A stretch of 64,000 bases of DNA, from positions 1,984,001-2,048,000 of the forward strand of contig NZ_CP015863.1 in NCBI RefSeq assembly GCF_002163755.1, written 5' to 3'. Source of the stretch: Vibrio campbellii CAIM 519 = NBRC 15631 = ATCC 25920 (GTDB taxonomy: Bacteria; Pseudomonadota; Gammaproteobacteria; Enterobacterales; Vibrionaceae). Under the pieces are notes generated by a model that saw only the letters and a list, made by a program, of their open reading frames with translations, did no database searches and was not told where the DNA came from. A program made the translations under genes and the position numbers. How positions within the stretch are numbered: position 1 is the first letter of the stretch; every line of letters begins with the position of its first letter. Below are positions 32,638 through 40,122 of the stretch, piece after piece.

Positions 32638-32757
32638 TAACGCCCTGTTAAGGGGTGAGCAACGCAATACCGAAGCCGCTGCATACAACCTTAAACACCA
32701 AAACCAACGCATAGTAAAAATGCCACGCGTTGCGAATCCCTCTTGAACAGTTTGTTA
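32638..32757 (-). repeat. attC, class A
   Basis: 120 bp; closes the NTF2-like cassette. Confidence 0.95.
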
Positions 32758-32777
32758 TATGCCCGTTTTCTTAAGCT

Positions 32778-33155
32778 TTAATTATGTTCTAGCTCGAAAG
32801 GCGAGCACGGTGTGCCTTGGTGATACTTGAGTTGCCAGCAAGTACCAGTAAATGTCCAAATTGAACAACGTTTAGCAAAATCGCTAACTTCACCAAATTC
32901 ACTTACCAGAGCTGACTCGTACCTCAGAAGTTGAACGGAAGGCTCTAGCTGAATACATTCATACCTCTGTGAATGTATGCGAGTGCTTGAGGGTTCTTCA
33001 CATTCCATCATCTCTATGATTGAGTCGAAATCGTAACTCGTACCTGATTTACCGACTTCCACAAAACTAGGATGGATTAGACGCTCAATATCCGTTTTGC
33101 TTTGACGTATTTCGTATTGATGCAACTCGATCTCTTGCTCAATGAGAATATCCAT
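32778..33155 (-). CDS. DUF4440/NTF2-like protein
   Basis: 125 residues, GGAGACC before the ATG. It has a cone-shaped NTF2 fold pattern: IEQEIELHQYEIRQSKTDIE, LIHPSFVEVGKSGTSYDFD, and terminal WTFTGTCWQLKYHQGTP. DUF4440 members are small homodimers, some binding ligands. Function unknown. Confidence 0.78.
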   Translation of the reverse strand: MDILIEQEIELHQYEIRQSKTDIERLIHPSFVEVGKSGTSYDFDSIIEMMECEEPSSTRIHSQRYECIQLEPSVQLLRYESALVSEFGEVSDFAKRCSIWTFTGTCWQLKYHQGTPCSPFELEHN

Positions 33156-33181
33156 TTGGTCTCCAAAATTTCAAAGGCATA

Positions 33182-33301
33182 TAACGCCTTGTTAAGGTGT
33201 GAGGCACGCAATACCCAAGCCACCGCATACCACCTTAACCACTGAACCTAACGCATAGTAAAAATGCCACGCGTGCCGAATCACTCTTAAACAATTTGTT
33301 A
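33182..33301 (-). repeat. attC, class B
   Basis: 120 bp; differs from the attC of HIT copy 1 at several positions. Closes HIT copy 2. Confidence 0.95.
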
Positions 33302-33318
33302 GCATACTTTTTCAATGC

Positions 33319-33720
33319 TTATAGATCTTTAAGTGATTCTCTTAGTTTATCCATAGTTTGAATTCCAAGCTCACTACTAACCCAACCGTACTGGTCGCCA
33401 TGAAACCTAGGGAAAATATGCAAATGGTAGTGATCGAGCTCGTTGAAGTGAGGAGCCTCTCCATTGTTTTGCATAAAGCCGATACCATCAGGATTGAACT
33501 TAGCTTCTATACGTTTATATAAATCTCTTGCAACGTCGGTGATCTCAAAAAATACAGACTCAGGCAGGTCAATAAAAGTACGGTATTGAGTCTTAGGACA
33601 AATTAAAATATGCCCAAAGTTGATCGGATCATGGTCTGCAAAAGCTATAACTTGGTCAGATTCGTACACGATGACCGAGTCAATTTCTCGATTAACAATT
33701 TGTTCGACTATCGTAGCCAT
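33319..33720 (-). CDS. HIT-family hydrolase, copy 2
   Basis: 133 residues, same protein as 28947-29348, with a handful of silent changes at DNA level. Its ribosome site is AGGAG, five bases before ATG, stronger than that of copy 1. It lies closer to attI, so is probably the better expressed copy (inference). Confidence 0.88.
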   Translation of the reverse strand: MATIVEQIVNREIDSVIVYESDQVIAFADHDPINFGHILICPKTQYRTFIDLPESVFFEITDVARDLYKRIEAKFNPDGIGFMQNNGEAPHFNELDHYHLHIFPRFHGDQYGWVSSELGIQTMDKLRESLKDL

Positions 33721-33742
33721 CTGAACTCCTATCAAAGTATGC

Positions 33743-33862
33743 TAACGCCCTGCTAAGGGGTGAGCAACGCAATACAAAAGCCGCCGCATACCACCTTAAG
33801 CACTAAAATCAACGCATAGCAAAAATGCCACGCGTTGCGAATCCCTCTTAAGCAGTTTGTTA
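33743..33862 (-). repeat. attC, class A
   Basis: 120 bp; closes the 174-residue cassette and overlaps its stop. Confidence 0.95.
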
Positions 33863-34384
33863 GGCACTTTCTAGTTTGATCTCAATTCCGTAACCCTTTC
33901 TTAAATCTTCTAAAGGGTCACTGGCTTCGTTAGGAGTAAGTATGCATTTGTACGGTTTTTTCATAACGATATTACTCAGGATCGACAGCAACTCATTAAA
34001 CCGTTTTAGGTCAGTAGCATCTTCACCTAGAAAAAACTGATCAGCCCAAAACCAAACTTCCAAATCAAAGGTTTTTGTTCTCTCCTCGGACCATATATCA
34101 AATGTAACATCTGCTACATTAAACATCTTTGTTGCGATAGTTGACTGACCTTTTGCCATCTCAGGTATCATCGCTTTGTTTTGAAGAATCTCTGAGAGTC
34201 CAATACTTCTATCAAGCAGGTCACTTGAAATCACTTTAACCCTAGGTTCAGAAACTTTTTTCGCTATTACTTTAAGAACATGGGCAAGATCATCTTTAGA
34301 TAAGGAAAGCAAATAGACTTGAGTTGCCCCACCATCAAATGGAAGCATTAACAATTTAGCCTTCATCCAATCTAATTGATTCAT
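33860..34384 (-). CDS. Hypothetical cassette protein
   Basis: 174 residues, start MNQLDWMKAKLLMLPFDGGA at 34384 with AGAGGTGAT; the frame upstream is attC. Alpha/beta with VADVTFDIWSEERTKTFDLE and YKCILTPNEASDPLEDL. No motif or membrane segment recognised. Confidence 0.7.
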   Translation of the reverse strand: MNQLDWMKAKLLMLPFDGGATQVYLLSLSKDDLAHVLKVIAKKVSEPRVKVISSDLLDRSIGLSEILQNKAMIPEMAKGQSTIATKMFNVADVTFDIWSEERTKTFDLEVWFWADQFFLGEDATDLKRFNELLSILSNIVMKKPYKCILTPNEASDPLEDLRKGYGIEIKLESA

Positions 34385-34405
34385 ATCACCTCTACCTCTA
34401 GCGCC

Positions 34406-34524
34406 TAACGCCCTGTTAAGGGGTGAGCAACGCAATACCGAAGTCGCCGCATACCGCCTTAAACACTAAAACCAACGCATGATGAAAATGCCACGCGTTG
34501 CGAATCCCTCTTGAACAGTTGTTA
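34406..34524 (-). repeat. attC, class A
   Basis: 119 bp; one T missing in the last arm (CAGTTGTTAGG), which could affect recombination. Closes the DUF6404 cassette. Confidence 0.94.
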
Positions 34525-34534
34525 GGTTTTGGGC

Positions 34535-34888
34535 TTATTCTCCCAATGAACCCCAATCTGTTAGGTTTAATTGCTTACGTCTAATGTAGTAGAAGGTTGC
34601 CATAATAAAGCCAAACAAAATGCCAGCAAGTAACGAGATAAAAACGGCCTCTAAAACTGGTTTACCTAGCTCGTTCCACACAAGAAACCATTGGAAGATT
34701 CCCCATACAGGAGCAAAGAAAGTCACACAAAGCATAACGTTTGCAAAATAACTTTGGTAATAAGGTGGCGGAAAACACATTCCAAGTTTACGTAGCCACT
34801 TAACAATTGGTGGATTGTAGTTCGACTTCCAAACACCTTTATCATTTAACTCTTTGTGAGCAAGTCGTAGCTTCGCTTCATAATCCAT
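34535..34888 (-). CDS. DUF6404 family membrane protein
   Basis: 117 residues. N-terminal KLRLAHKELNDKGVWKSNYN then PPIVKWLRKLGMCFPPPYYQ is the DUF6404 pattern, common in Vibrio arrays. Two membrane spans follow (VMLCVTFFAPVWGIFQWFLV; VFISLLAGILFGFIMATFYY). Function unknown. Confidence 0.82.
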   Translation of the reverse strand: MDYEAKLRLAHKELNDKGVWKSNYNPPIVKWLRKLGMCFPPPYYQSYFANVMLCVTFFAPVWGIFQWFLVWNELGKPVLEAVFISLLAGILFGFIMATFYYIRRKQLNLTDWGSLGE

Positions 34889-34929
34889 GATCTAAAATCC
34901 TCGAATTCGATGTTTCCCGCGGAGAAACC

Positions 34930-35049
34930 TAACGCCTTGTTAAGGTGTGAGGCACGCAATACCGAAGCTTCCGCATACCACCTTAACCACTAAACCTGAA
35001 GCATGGTAAAAATGCCACGCGTGCCGAATCACTCTTAAACAATTTGTTA
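34930..35049 (-). repeat. attC, class B
   Basis: 120 bp; first attC of the array, same sequence as 12444-12563. Confidence 0.96.
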
Positions 35050-35478
35050 GCAGGACATTACGCAAGTAGCCGATGCTTCATTGACATAACTATAACCTTC
35101 GACAGTGACTGTAATCTGCTCTAAACCAAAAACTGACTCTGACGTTATCACTATAGGGAAGTTTAGTCTTATCATGTCGTTATGATTGGGCTTCGTAATG
35201 CCAAACCAAAAGCCTACGGTTTTGCCATTTACGAACATATTGGGTTGAGAATATTCGACTTCAGCTAATCCGTAATGAATAAAACCAATAAACTCATTAC
35301 CATTCGCATCGAAGAATTTCGCCCTGACAATGATGTTAGAGTTGGGATCTAGTGCATCATCTTGGCTAGCTTGACAAATGACAGTCTCATCATGACTATC
35401 ATCTTTCCATGAGGGAAACTGCCATACAGCATGATCTTGTATATCTTGGGGAGTTATTTCCCATATTTGCTTAGCCAT
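35047..35478 (-). CDS. Conserved hypothetical cassette protein, attI-proximal copy
   Basis: 143 residues, same protein as 12561-12992; the DNA also appears identical from the attC through the leader (ACTCCTGTACTGC). Being first after attI, it marks the most recent insertion event and should be the best-placed gene for any promoter in the attI region. No known domain. Confidence 0.82.
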   Translation of the reverse strand: MAKQIWEITPQDIQDHAVWQFPSWKDDSHDETVICQASQDDALDPNSNIIVRAKFFDANGNEFIGFIHYGLAEVEYSQPNMFVNGKTVGFWFGITKPNHNDMIRLNFPIVITSESVFGLEQITVTVEGYSYVNEASATCVMSC

Positions 35479-35660
35479 GTTACTCCTGTACTGCTAACGC
35501 TTTCTATACGGCCTTTTGCCACCTTTCAGGCAGGCTACCGCCTTCTTTCATTCTAAAAGAAAGTATGCATGCTAGCACTTATCTTTATGAAACAAATAGA
35601 AAATCAGTATTAATCTGTGTGCTCACACACGCAATTAGATGGCGAAGTGACGCCTAATTC
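35479..35660 (-). other. attI site and attI-intI spacer
   Basis: Core TAACGCTTTCTATACGGC at 35495-35512, where the first cassette joins. To its right lie the 6-bp-arm palindrome TGTGTGctCACACA (35616-35629) and a hairpin ATTAGATGGCG/CGCCTAAT (about 35634-35656). Position next to intI and the cassette junction define it as attI. Confidence 0.9.
35607..35634 (-). promoter_or_regulatory. Candidate cassette promoter Pc
   Basis: On the - strand, TTGCGT (35634-35629), 16 bases, then TAATAC (35612-35607) resembles a sigma70 promoter pointing into the array. Overlaps the TGTGTG palindrome. Pattern only; unproven. Confidence 0.3.
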
Positions 35661-35685
35661 TTAATGAAAGGCTAAGTTTATAAAA

Positions 35686-35701
35686 CTGTATAAACAACCA
35701 G
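35686..35701 (+). promoter_or_regulatory. LexA box of intI
   Basis: CTGTATAAACAACCAG fits CTG-N10-CAG exactly and ends 12 bases before the intI ATG, close after a TATAAA (35679-35684) that may be the -10. SOS control of Vibrio and mobile integron integrases through LexA is established; here the box is seen directly. Confidence 0.85.
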
Positions 35702-35713
35702 TCAAATTAGAAA

Positions 35714-36676
35714 ATGAAAAGTCAGTTTTTACTTAGCGTCAAAGAGCATATGATCTCGCGTCACTATGCGAAGAAAACCATTGAAACCTACCTGTTTTGG
35801 ATAAAGCGTTACATTGTCTTCCACCAGCTAGCTCACCCTTCCAAACTTTGTGAAGACGATGTTGAACGCTTTCTAAGTCATCTTGCCATTGATGAAAAGG
35901 TAGCAGTGAAAACGCAGGCACTTGCATTAAACGCCATCTCATTTTTATATCGAGAGTACTTCCAGATGCCACTCTCATTGAATATGAGATTTCAAAAATC
36001 ACTCACTGAGAAAAAACTGCCCGTTGTGTTAACAAGAGACGAAGTGAGACGCTTTGTTCAGCATATTGACCCCAAATACAAACTCCATATTCAACTATTG
36101 TATGGTTCTGGCCTGCGAATCATGGAATGCTTACGACTAAGAATTCAAGATATTGATTACGACTACGGTGCGCTTAGAGCCTGGCAAGGAAAAGGTGGTA
36201 AGAATAGAACAGTCACATTAGCGAAAGAGCTACATGAACCACTAAAATCACAGGTCAATATAACGAGAGATTATTATCAGAAAGACCGTCATATGGGCGG
36301 CTATGCTGGTGTTTATATCTCTGATGGGCTAAGAAGGAAGTACCCTGGTGCGGAACTGGATTTCAATTGGCACTTTCTCTTCCCATCAACCAAATTAAGC
36401 ATAGATGCAGATACTGGTGAGTTTAGGCGGCATCATGTTAATGAGAATGCGATACAAAGGGCGGTGAAACGAGCGGCAAAAGACGCGGGAATAGAAAAGT
36501 CTGTCACTTGCCATACGCTTAGGCACAGCTTTGCTACCCACCTTCTAGAGTCAGGAGCCGACATACGAACCGTCCAAGAGCAACTTGGGCATACTGATGT
36601 GAAAACGACTCAGATCTACACCCACGTGATCGAACGCGGTGCTGGAGGTGTATTGAGTCCCTTATCAAACCTATAG
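35714..36676 (+). CDS. intI: Integron integrase IntI (Vibrio IntIA type)
   Basis: 320 residues, tyrosine recombinase. N-terminal core-binding domain (HYAKKTIETYLFWIKRYIVF). Catalytic residues R135 (GSGLRIMECL), K160 (GKGGKNR), H267 and R270 (CHTLRHSF), H293 (LGHTDV), Y302 (TTQIYTHV). The integron-specific insert near 205-225 (YPGAELDFNWHFLFPS) is present. It recombines attI x attC and attC x attC, binding folded attC bottom strands. Divergent from the array, SOS box upstream, bidirectional terminator downstream. Full length and apparently functional. Confidence 0.97.
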   Translation: MKSQFLLSVKEHMISRHYAKKTIETYLFWIKRYIVFHQLAHPSKLCEDDVERFLSHLAIDEKVAVKTQALALNAISFLYREYFQMPLSLNMRFQKSLTEKKLPVVLTRDEVRRFVQHIDPKYKLHIQLLYGSGLRIMECLRLRIQDIDYDYGALRAWQGKGGKNRTVTLAKELHEPLKSQVNITRDYYQKDRHMGGYAGVYISDGLRRKYPGAELDFNWHFLFPSTKLSIDADTGEFRRHHVNENAIQRAVKRAAKDAGIEKSVTCHTLRHSFATHLLESGADIRTVQEQLGHTDVKTTQIYTHVIERGAGGVLSPLSNL

Positions 36677-36683
36677 AGACACA

Positions 36684-36720
36684 AAAGCCACCGAGTTATT
36701 AGACGTAACTCGGTGGCTTT
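36684..36720. terminator. Bidirectional intrinsic terminator
   Basis: AAAGCCACCGAGTTA/TAACTCGGTGGCTTT, 15-bp perfect stem with a 7-base loop. Serves intI (+) and the DUF2947 gene (-), and marks the core chromosome boundary. Confidence 0.9.
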
Positions 36721-36734
36721 AACAATATAACGTC

Positions 36735-37208
36735 TTAGTGACGCTCGCCCAGTTTGACGTTACCTTTAGAATCAAACCAAAGTGCTTGAGCGCGACGTCG
36801 ACCGATTAGAATTGGCCCATCGTCATAGAACAGGAAGTTCTTCCAGTGTTTCTTGAAGGTAGACCACTTTGTCTCGATCACGTTGTACTTCTCATAACAA
36901 AAGTACACCGTCACATCGTCTTGCCAATCAATAAACGCTGCGACCTCTTCCGGTAGCTCAGGTTCATCGGCTTCCCAAGCCGCCATCCAATCGACTTCTT
37001 CTGACCAGTTCGACTCTTTCATCGGCCAGTCTGACGAGCTCAAACGGTCCATATCCGGACTTTGGGCACTAATATTCTCTTTCCAGAACTGCGCAGCGCG
37101 GGCTTGGCTCATCGGCTTGATAAACTCGAGCTCTTCCTCTGGCATTGGCATTGACTGGTGAGTAAAAATCCATTTTCTTTGGTATTCGTCCAAAGGCAAA
37201 TAAGACAT
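36735..37208 (-). CDS. DUF2947 family protein
   Basis: 157 residues, MSYLPLDEYQRKWIFTHQSM, Trp-rich, with FIDWQDDVTVYFCYEKYNVIE and IGRRRAQALWFDSKG. Matches my memory of the gammaproteobacterial DUF2947 family; function unknown. First core gene beyond the integron; last of a - strand run following the HD gene (13 bases apart). Confidence 0.78.
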   Translation of the reverse strand: MSYLPLDEYQRKWIFTHQSMPMPEEELEFIKPMSQARAAQFWKENISAQSPDMDRLSSSDWPMKESNWSEEVDWMAAWEADEPELPEEVAAFIDWQDDVTVYFCYEKYNVIETKWSTFKKHWKNFLFYDDGPILIGRRRAQALWFDSKGNVKLGERH

Positions 37209-37221
37209 TCAGTCTCCTTTC

Positions 37222-37809
37222 TTACGACTTCAGCCAACCTTTCTCGGTGGCTTCTTCAATCAGTTCTTTGGCTTTGCCCCATAGCGTGACAGAACCAGAT
37301 TCAATTCTTTTATTGATGGTTAACGCTTGCTCTCGCGTGACACCATGTTCTTTCCAACTTTGACCATCATTGTGGTAGTTGAGTAACATCGGGATAAGGC
37401 GATCTAACGCTTTAGCGTATTTCGCATCATCACTTTGTGCCGCCTCAAACTCTTTCCACAGAGCAAACAGTTCATCACCTTGATCGCTCGGCAACATACC
37501 AAACAAACGCTCTGCGGCTTTTATTTCTTTTTCTTCTTGCTCTTTTGAAGCTGCAACATCATAAACAAAGGTATCGCCTGCGTCGATCTCTACGACATCA
37601 TGGATAAGCAGCATTTTCATTACTCGAGCAATATCGATGGGGGCATTTGCATGTTCTTGCATCAATACCGCCATCAATGCAACGTGCCAACTGTGCTCGC
37701 CGCTATTCTCTAAGCGTCGGTCTGCACTCTTTACACGAGTACGACGAAGTACGCTTTTCAGTTGGTCCAGTTCAATAATAAGCGCTAACTGCTTTTCCAA
37801 TCTTTCCAT
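37222..37809 (-). CDS. HD domain hydrolase (HDDC2/YfbR-like)
   Basis: 195 residues. HD motif: ENSGEHSWHVALMAVLM, LLIHDVVEIDAGDTF, and later AKYAKALDRLIPML. Such HD_3 proteins are metal-dependent phosphohydrolases, e.g. 5'-nucleotidases on dNMPs. Adjacent to rimJ with no gap, implying one transcript. Confidence 0.85.
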   Translation of the reverse strand: MERLEKQLALIIELDQLKSVLRRTRVKSADRRLENSGEHSWHVALMAVLMQEHANAPIDIARVMKMLLIHDVVEIDAGDTFVYDVAASKEQEEKEIKAAERLFGMLPSDQGDELFALWKEFEAAQSDDAKYAKALDRLIPMLLNYHNDGQSWKEHGVTREQALTINKRIESGSVTLWGKAKELIEEATEKGWLKS

Positions 37810-38394
37810 TTATCGAGCCTCTGCGGTCCAGTTTGGGTTAGTCAACGATGTCAGCACGTGGTCTCGCCATTCACCGTCGATCAACAAATAATCCTTTGCA
37901 TACCCTTCTCTTTCAAACCCGGCATGTTGTAGCACCGCCTCACTACGCTTGTTATGTGGCATATAGCCCGCCTGAATACGGTGTATCTTTTGCACATCAA
38001 ACATGTAATCACAGGCCATTTTTAACGCGCGGCGCATATAGCCATTGCCCTGCACGTCTTCTGCAAGGGAGTAACCAACATTGCAGGCATAGAACGGAAA
38101 ACGACTCAGATTACTGAAAGAGAGCGTGCCAAGCATTTTACCAGATTCAGCATGAACAAGTAGGCAATAGTAACCAAGCCCTAGGCGGTGAAGTTCATTT
38201 AACTTAATCAGTTTTTGCAACCAACCATTGACGGTATAGAACGCCTCTTCTCGTTTTGGCTCGAATGGTGCCAAGTACGCTCGATTCGTCTGAAAATACT
38301 CTGCAATCATATCGGCATCGCCAATTTCTGCAGTACGTAGAAGCAAGTCGCCGTCCAACTTGTGAACGGCGATTGAGGAGCTCTTATCTTCCAT
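37810..38394 (-). CDS. rimJ: Ribosomal-protein-S5-alanine N-acetyltransferase-like (RimJ)
   Basis: 194 residues from ATG 38394, the length of E. coli RimJ; the frame extends four codons further. DGDLLLRTAEIGDADMIAEY, NRAYLAPFEPKREE, FSNLSRFPFYACNVGYSL, acetyl-CoA site VQGNGYMRRALKMA, and VLTSLTNPNW at the end are RimJ hallmarks. Acetylates the N-terminal Ala of ribosomal S5. Confidence 0.88.
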   Translation of the reverse strand: MEDKSSSIAVHKLDGDLLLRTAEIGDADMIAEYFQTNRAYLAPFEPKREEAFYTVNGWLQKLIKLNELHRLGLGYYCLLVHAESGKMLGTLSFSNLSRFPFYACNVGYSLAEDVQGNGYMRRALKMACDYMFDVQKIHRIQAGYMPHNKRSEAVLQHAGFEREGYAKDYLLIDGEWRDHVLTSLTNPNWTAEAR

Positions 38395-38477
38395 TATAAA
38401 TAACAACGTCCATTTAATTTCGGATTCATTTTCGGATAGTCCGTTTGTGCGGATACCTTAACTTTACGGCGAATGTC

Positions 38478-40022
38478 CTAACTTTTACGAATACCATAAT
38501 CGCGCAATTTGTTTGCAATAGACGTATGAGACACATTCAAACGCTTAGCGAGCTTACGGCTCGATGGGAATGATTGATACAAACGCTCTAAAATCTGCGA
38601 TTCGTAATCACGCATGATCTCATCAAGCGAGCCATCAAGGTTCAATGTCGCGCTACCACCGCCCATAGCTTGTGGCTGAGGTAAGTTGAAGTTATCGGCC
38701 TTGAGGACATGTCCATCCATCTCGGTCAACGCACGCAGAGCCATGTTGTCTAACTGACGCATGTTACCCGGCCATTGGTAGTTCGCTAAGGCATCCACTA
38801 GCTCTTCATCTAACTCTGGCTTATCGATACCAAGCTGCTGTGCGTGCTTCATGACGAATAAGTCTAGTAACGGTGCGATATCGTTCGAGCGCTTACGCAG
38901 AGGCGGAATATTTAAGGTTAGAACATTTAGGCGATAATATAAGTCTTCACGGAACTTGCCGGCTTCAGCAAGCTCTGCCAAGTTATGTTTAGTCGAAGCG
39001 ATAATACGAACATCAACGTGCATTTCATCTTCCGCGCCCACGCGACGGAAATTACCGTCCTGTAAGAAGCGCAGCAGCTTGATTTGCAGATGCGAACTCA
39101 TCTCACCGATTTCATCAAGGAAAACCGTACCGCCGTTGGCTTGTTCAAAAATGCCTTTGTGACCTTGTTCATGATTAAACGAACCTGGCGCATGACCAAA
39201 CAATTCGGTTTCAGCCACATCATCCGGCATGGAAGCACAGCTCAATACAAGGAACGGCTTGCTCGCACGGCCAGAACGACTATGACAAGCTTTGGCCAAC
39301 ATCTCTTTACCAGTACCTGTTTCACCTTCAATCAATAACGGTTGATCGAGAACGGACAATTTCTTCGCTTGATTCATTAACGCTTTGTGGCGGTTGGATA
39401 ATCCAACAAAGTGCTCAAAGCCTAACTGGTTGTTGAGCGGCAAGATCTCTTCGATTTGCGCACCATGTTGGCTAGAACGAATCGTCATCAGCGTGCTGGC
39501 TAAAGTGGAGTTTTGTGCTTCGTCTTTGATGTATACCGGCATCAACTCTAGGATGTAGTCCAAGCCATCAATCACTAGGCTTTCGCGAGTGCGTGCATTA
39601 ACGCCTTCAGACCAACGAGAGAATCGGACGCTCGGCAACAACATACCAATTTGCGTACCGATCACATCTTGTTTGTGCTGACCAAGCAGAGACAGTGCTG
39701 CCATGTTCGCCATATCGACCGAACCTTTTAAGTCGATAGCAAACACAGGATCAGGAAGGTTATCCACCAAAGAAAGCAGCTCTGTATTATGGCGCTCCAT
39801 TGGCATAAATTGGATTTTACGTACGTCCTTGACCCCCGGAATACGGCGGATCTCAGCCATCAACTCACTGAAGGTATCAAAGTCGATATCTGGGCAGTTT
39901 AGGTAAATGATGCCACTGATATCAATTTCGATACCACGTAAGTCGATGCTTTTAGACGCTAAAATATCGAGCAGTTCTCGGGTAAGACCGAGTCTATCTT
40001 CACAAAAGACTTCAAGACGCAC
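38478..40022 (-). CDS. tyrR: Transcriptional regulator TyrR
   Basis: 514 residues (E. coli 513). N-terminal ACT domain MRLEVFCEDRLGLTRELLDI, PAS region (LLSLVDNLPDPVFAIDLKGS), AAA+ domain with Walker A GETGTGKEMLA and Walker B GGTVFLDEIGEM, C-terminal HTH (RKLAKRLNVSHTSIANKLRD). The sigma54 GAFTGA loop is absent (HAPGSFNHEQGHKG), as in TyrR. Controls aromatic amino acid synthesis and transport with Tyr/Phe/Trp as ligands. Follows ycjX-ycjF, the E. coli order. Confidence 0.95.
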   Translation of the reverse strand: MRLEVFCEDRLGLTRELLDILASKSIDLRGIEIDISGIIYLNCPDIDFDTFSELMAEIRRIPGVKDVRKIQFMPMERHNTELLSLVDNLPDPVFAIDLKGSVDMANMAALSLLGQHKQDVIGTQIGMLLPSVRFSRWSEGVNARTRESLVIDGLDYILELMPVYIKDEAQNSTLASTLMTIRSSQHGAQIEEILPLNNQLGFEHFVGLSNRHKALMNQAKKLSVLDQPLLIEGETGTGKEMLAKACHSRSGRASKPFLVLSCASMPDDVAETELFGHAPGSFNHEQGHKGIFEQANGGTVFLDEIGEMSSHLQIKLLRFLQDGNFRRVGAEDEMHVDVRIIASTKHNLAELAEAGKFREDLYYRLNVLTLNIPPLRKRSNDIAPLLDLFVMKHAQQLGIDKPELDEELVDALANYQWPGNMRQLDNMALRALTEMDGHVLKADNFNLPQPQAMGGGSATLNLDGSLDEIMRDYESQILERLYQSFPSSRKLAKRLNVSHTSIANKLRDYGIRKS

Positions 40023-40044
40023 TGAAAATATCCCAATTCACAAC

Positions 40045-40062
40045 TGTCAGGAAAAGTTGACA
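40045..40062 (-). promoter_or_regulatory. Candidate TyrR box at tyrR
   Basis: TGTCAGGAAAAGTTGACA fits TGT-N12-ACA of the TYR box, with a G and C 14 bases apart, and forms a 7-bp inverted repeat with its flanks. It ends 23 bases before tyrR, where autorepression is known in E. coli. Confidence 0.5.
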
Positions 40063-40122
40063 GTAGTTTCTCCCAAGCTTGGAATGGCGTCAAGCAATCC
40101 TCACCATCAAAGGTGATATTGG

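Larger units (their letters stand above)
410..36676 (-). mobile_element. Sedentary chromosomal integron (superintegron): cassette array, attI and intI
   Basis: Forty-six complete attC sites, regularly spaced, each begin TAACGC and end TTGTTA on the + strand. They separate mostly single-gene cassettes read on the - strand. attI and a LexA-boxed intI close the right end. The array is interrupted between about 20.87 and 23.4 kb by a second attI-like sequence and non-cassette DNA. The left end is eroded by IS30-family sequences. Sites and arms match the Vibrio VCR/VPR style. Most cassettes carry their own Shine-Dalgarno sequence directly after the attC boundary; few show an obvious promoter. Confidence 0.97.

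Noticed and set aside
410..35500. Regularly spaced repeats as a CRISPR array
   Set aside because: Repeats are 91-123 bp imperfect palindromes separating genes, with TAACGC/GTTA boundaries: attC sites, not CRISPR.
35616..35629. TGTGTGCTCACACA as a CRP site in attI
   Set aside because: Spacing between the half-sites is 2 bases rather than the 6 needed for TGTGA-N6-TCACA.
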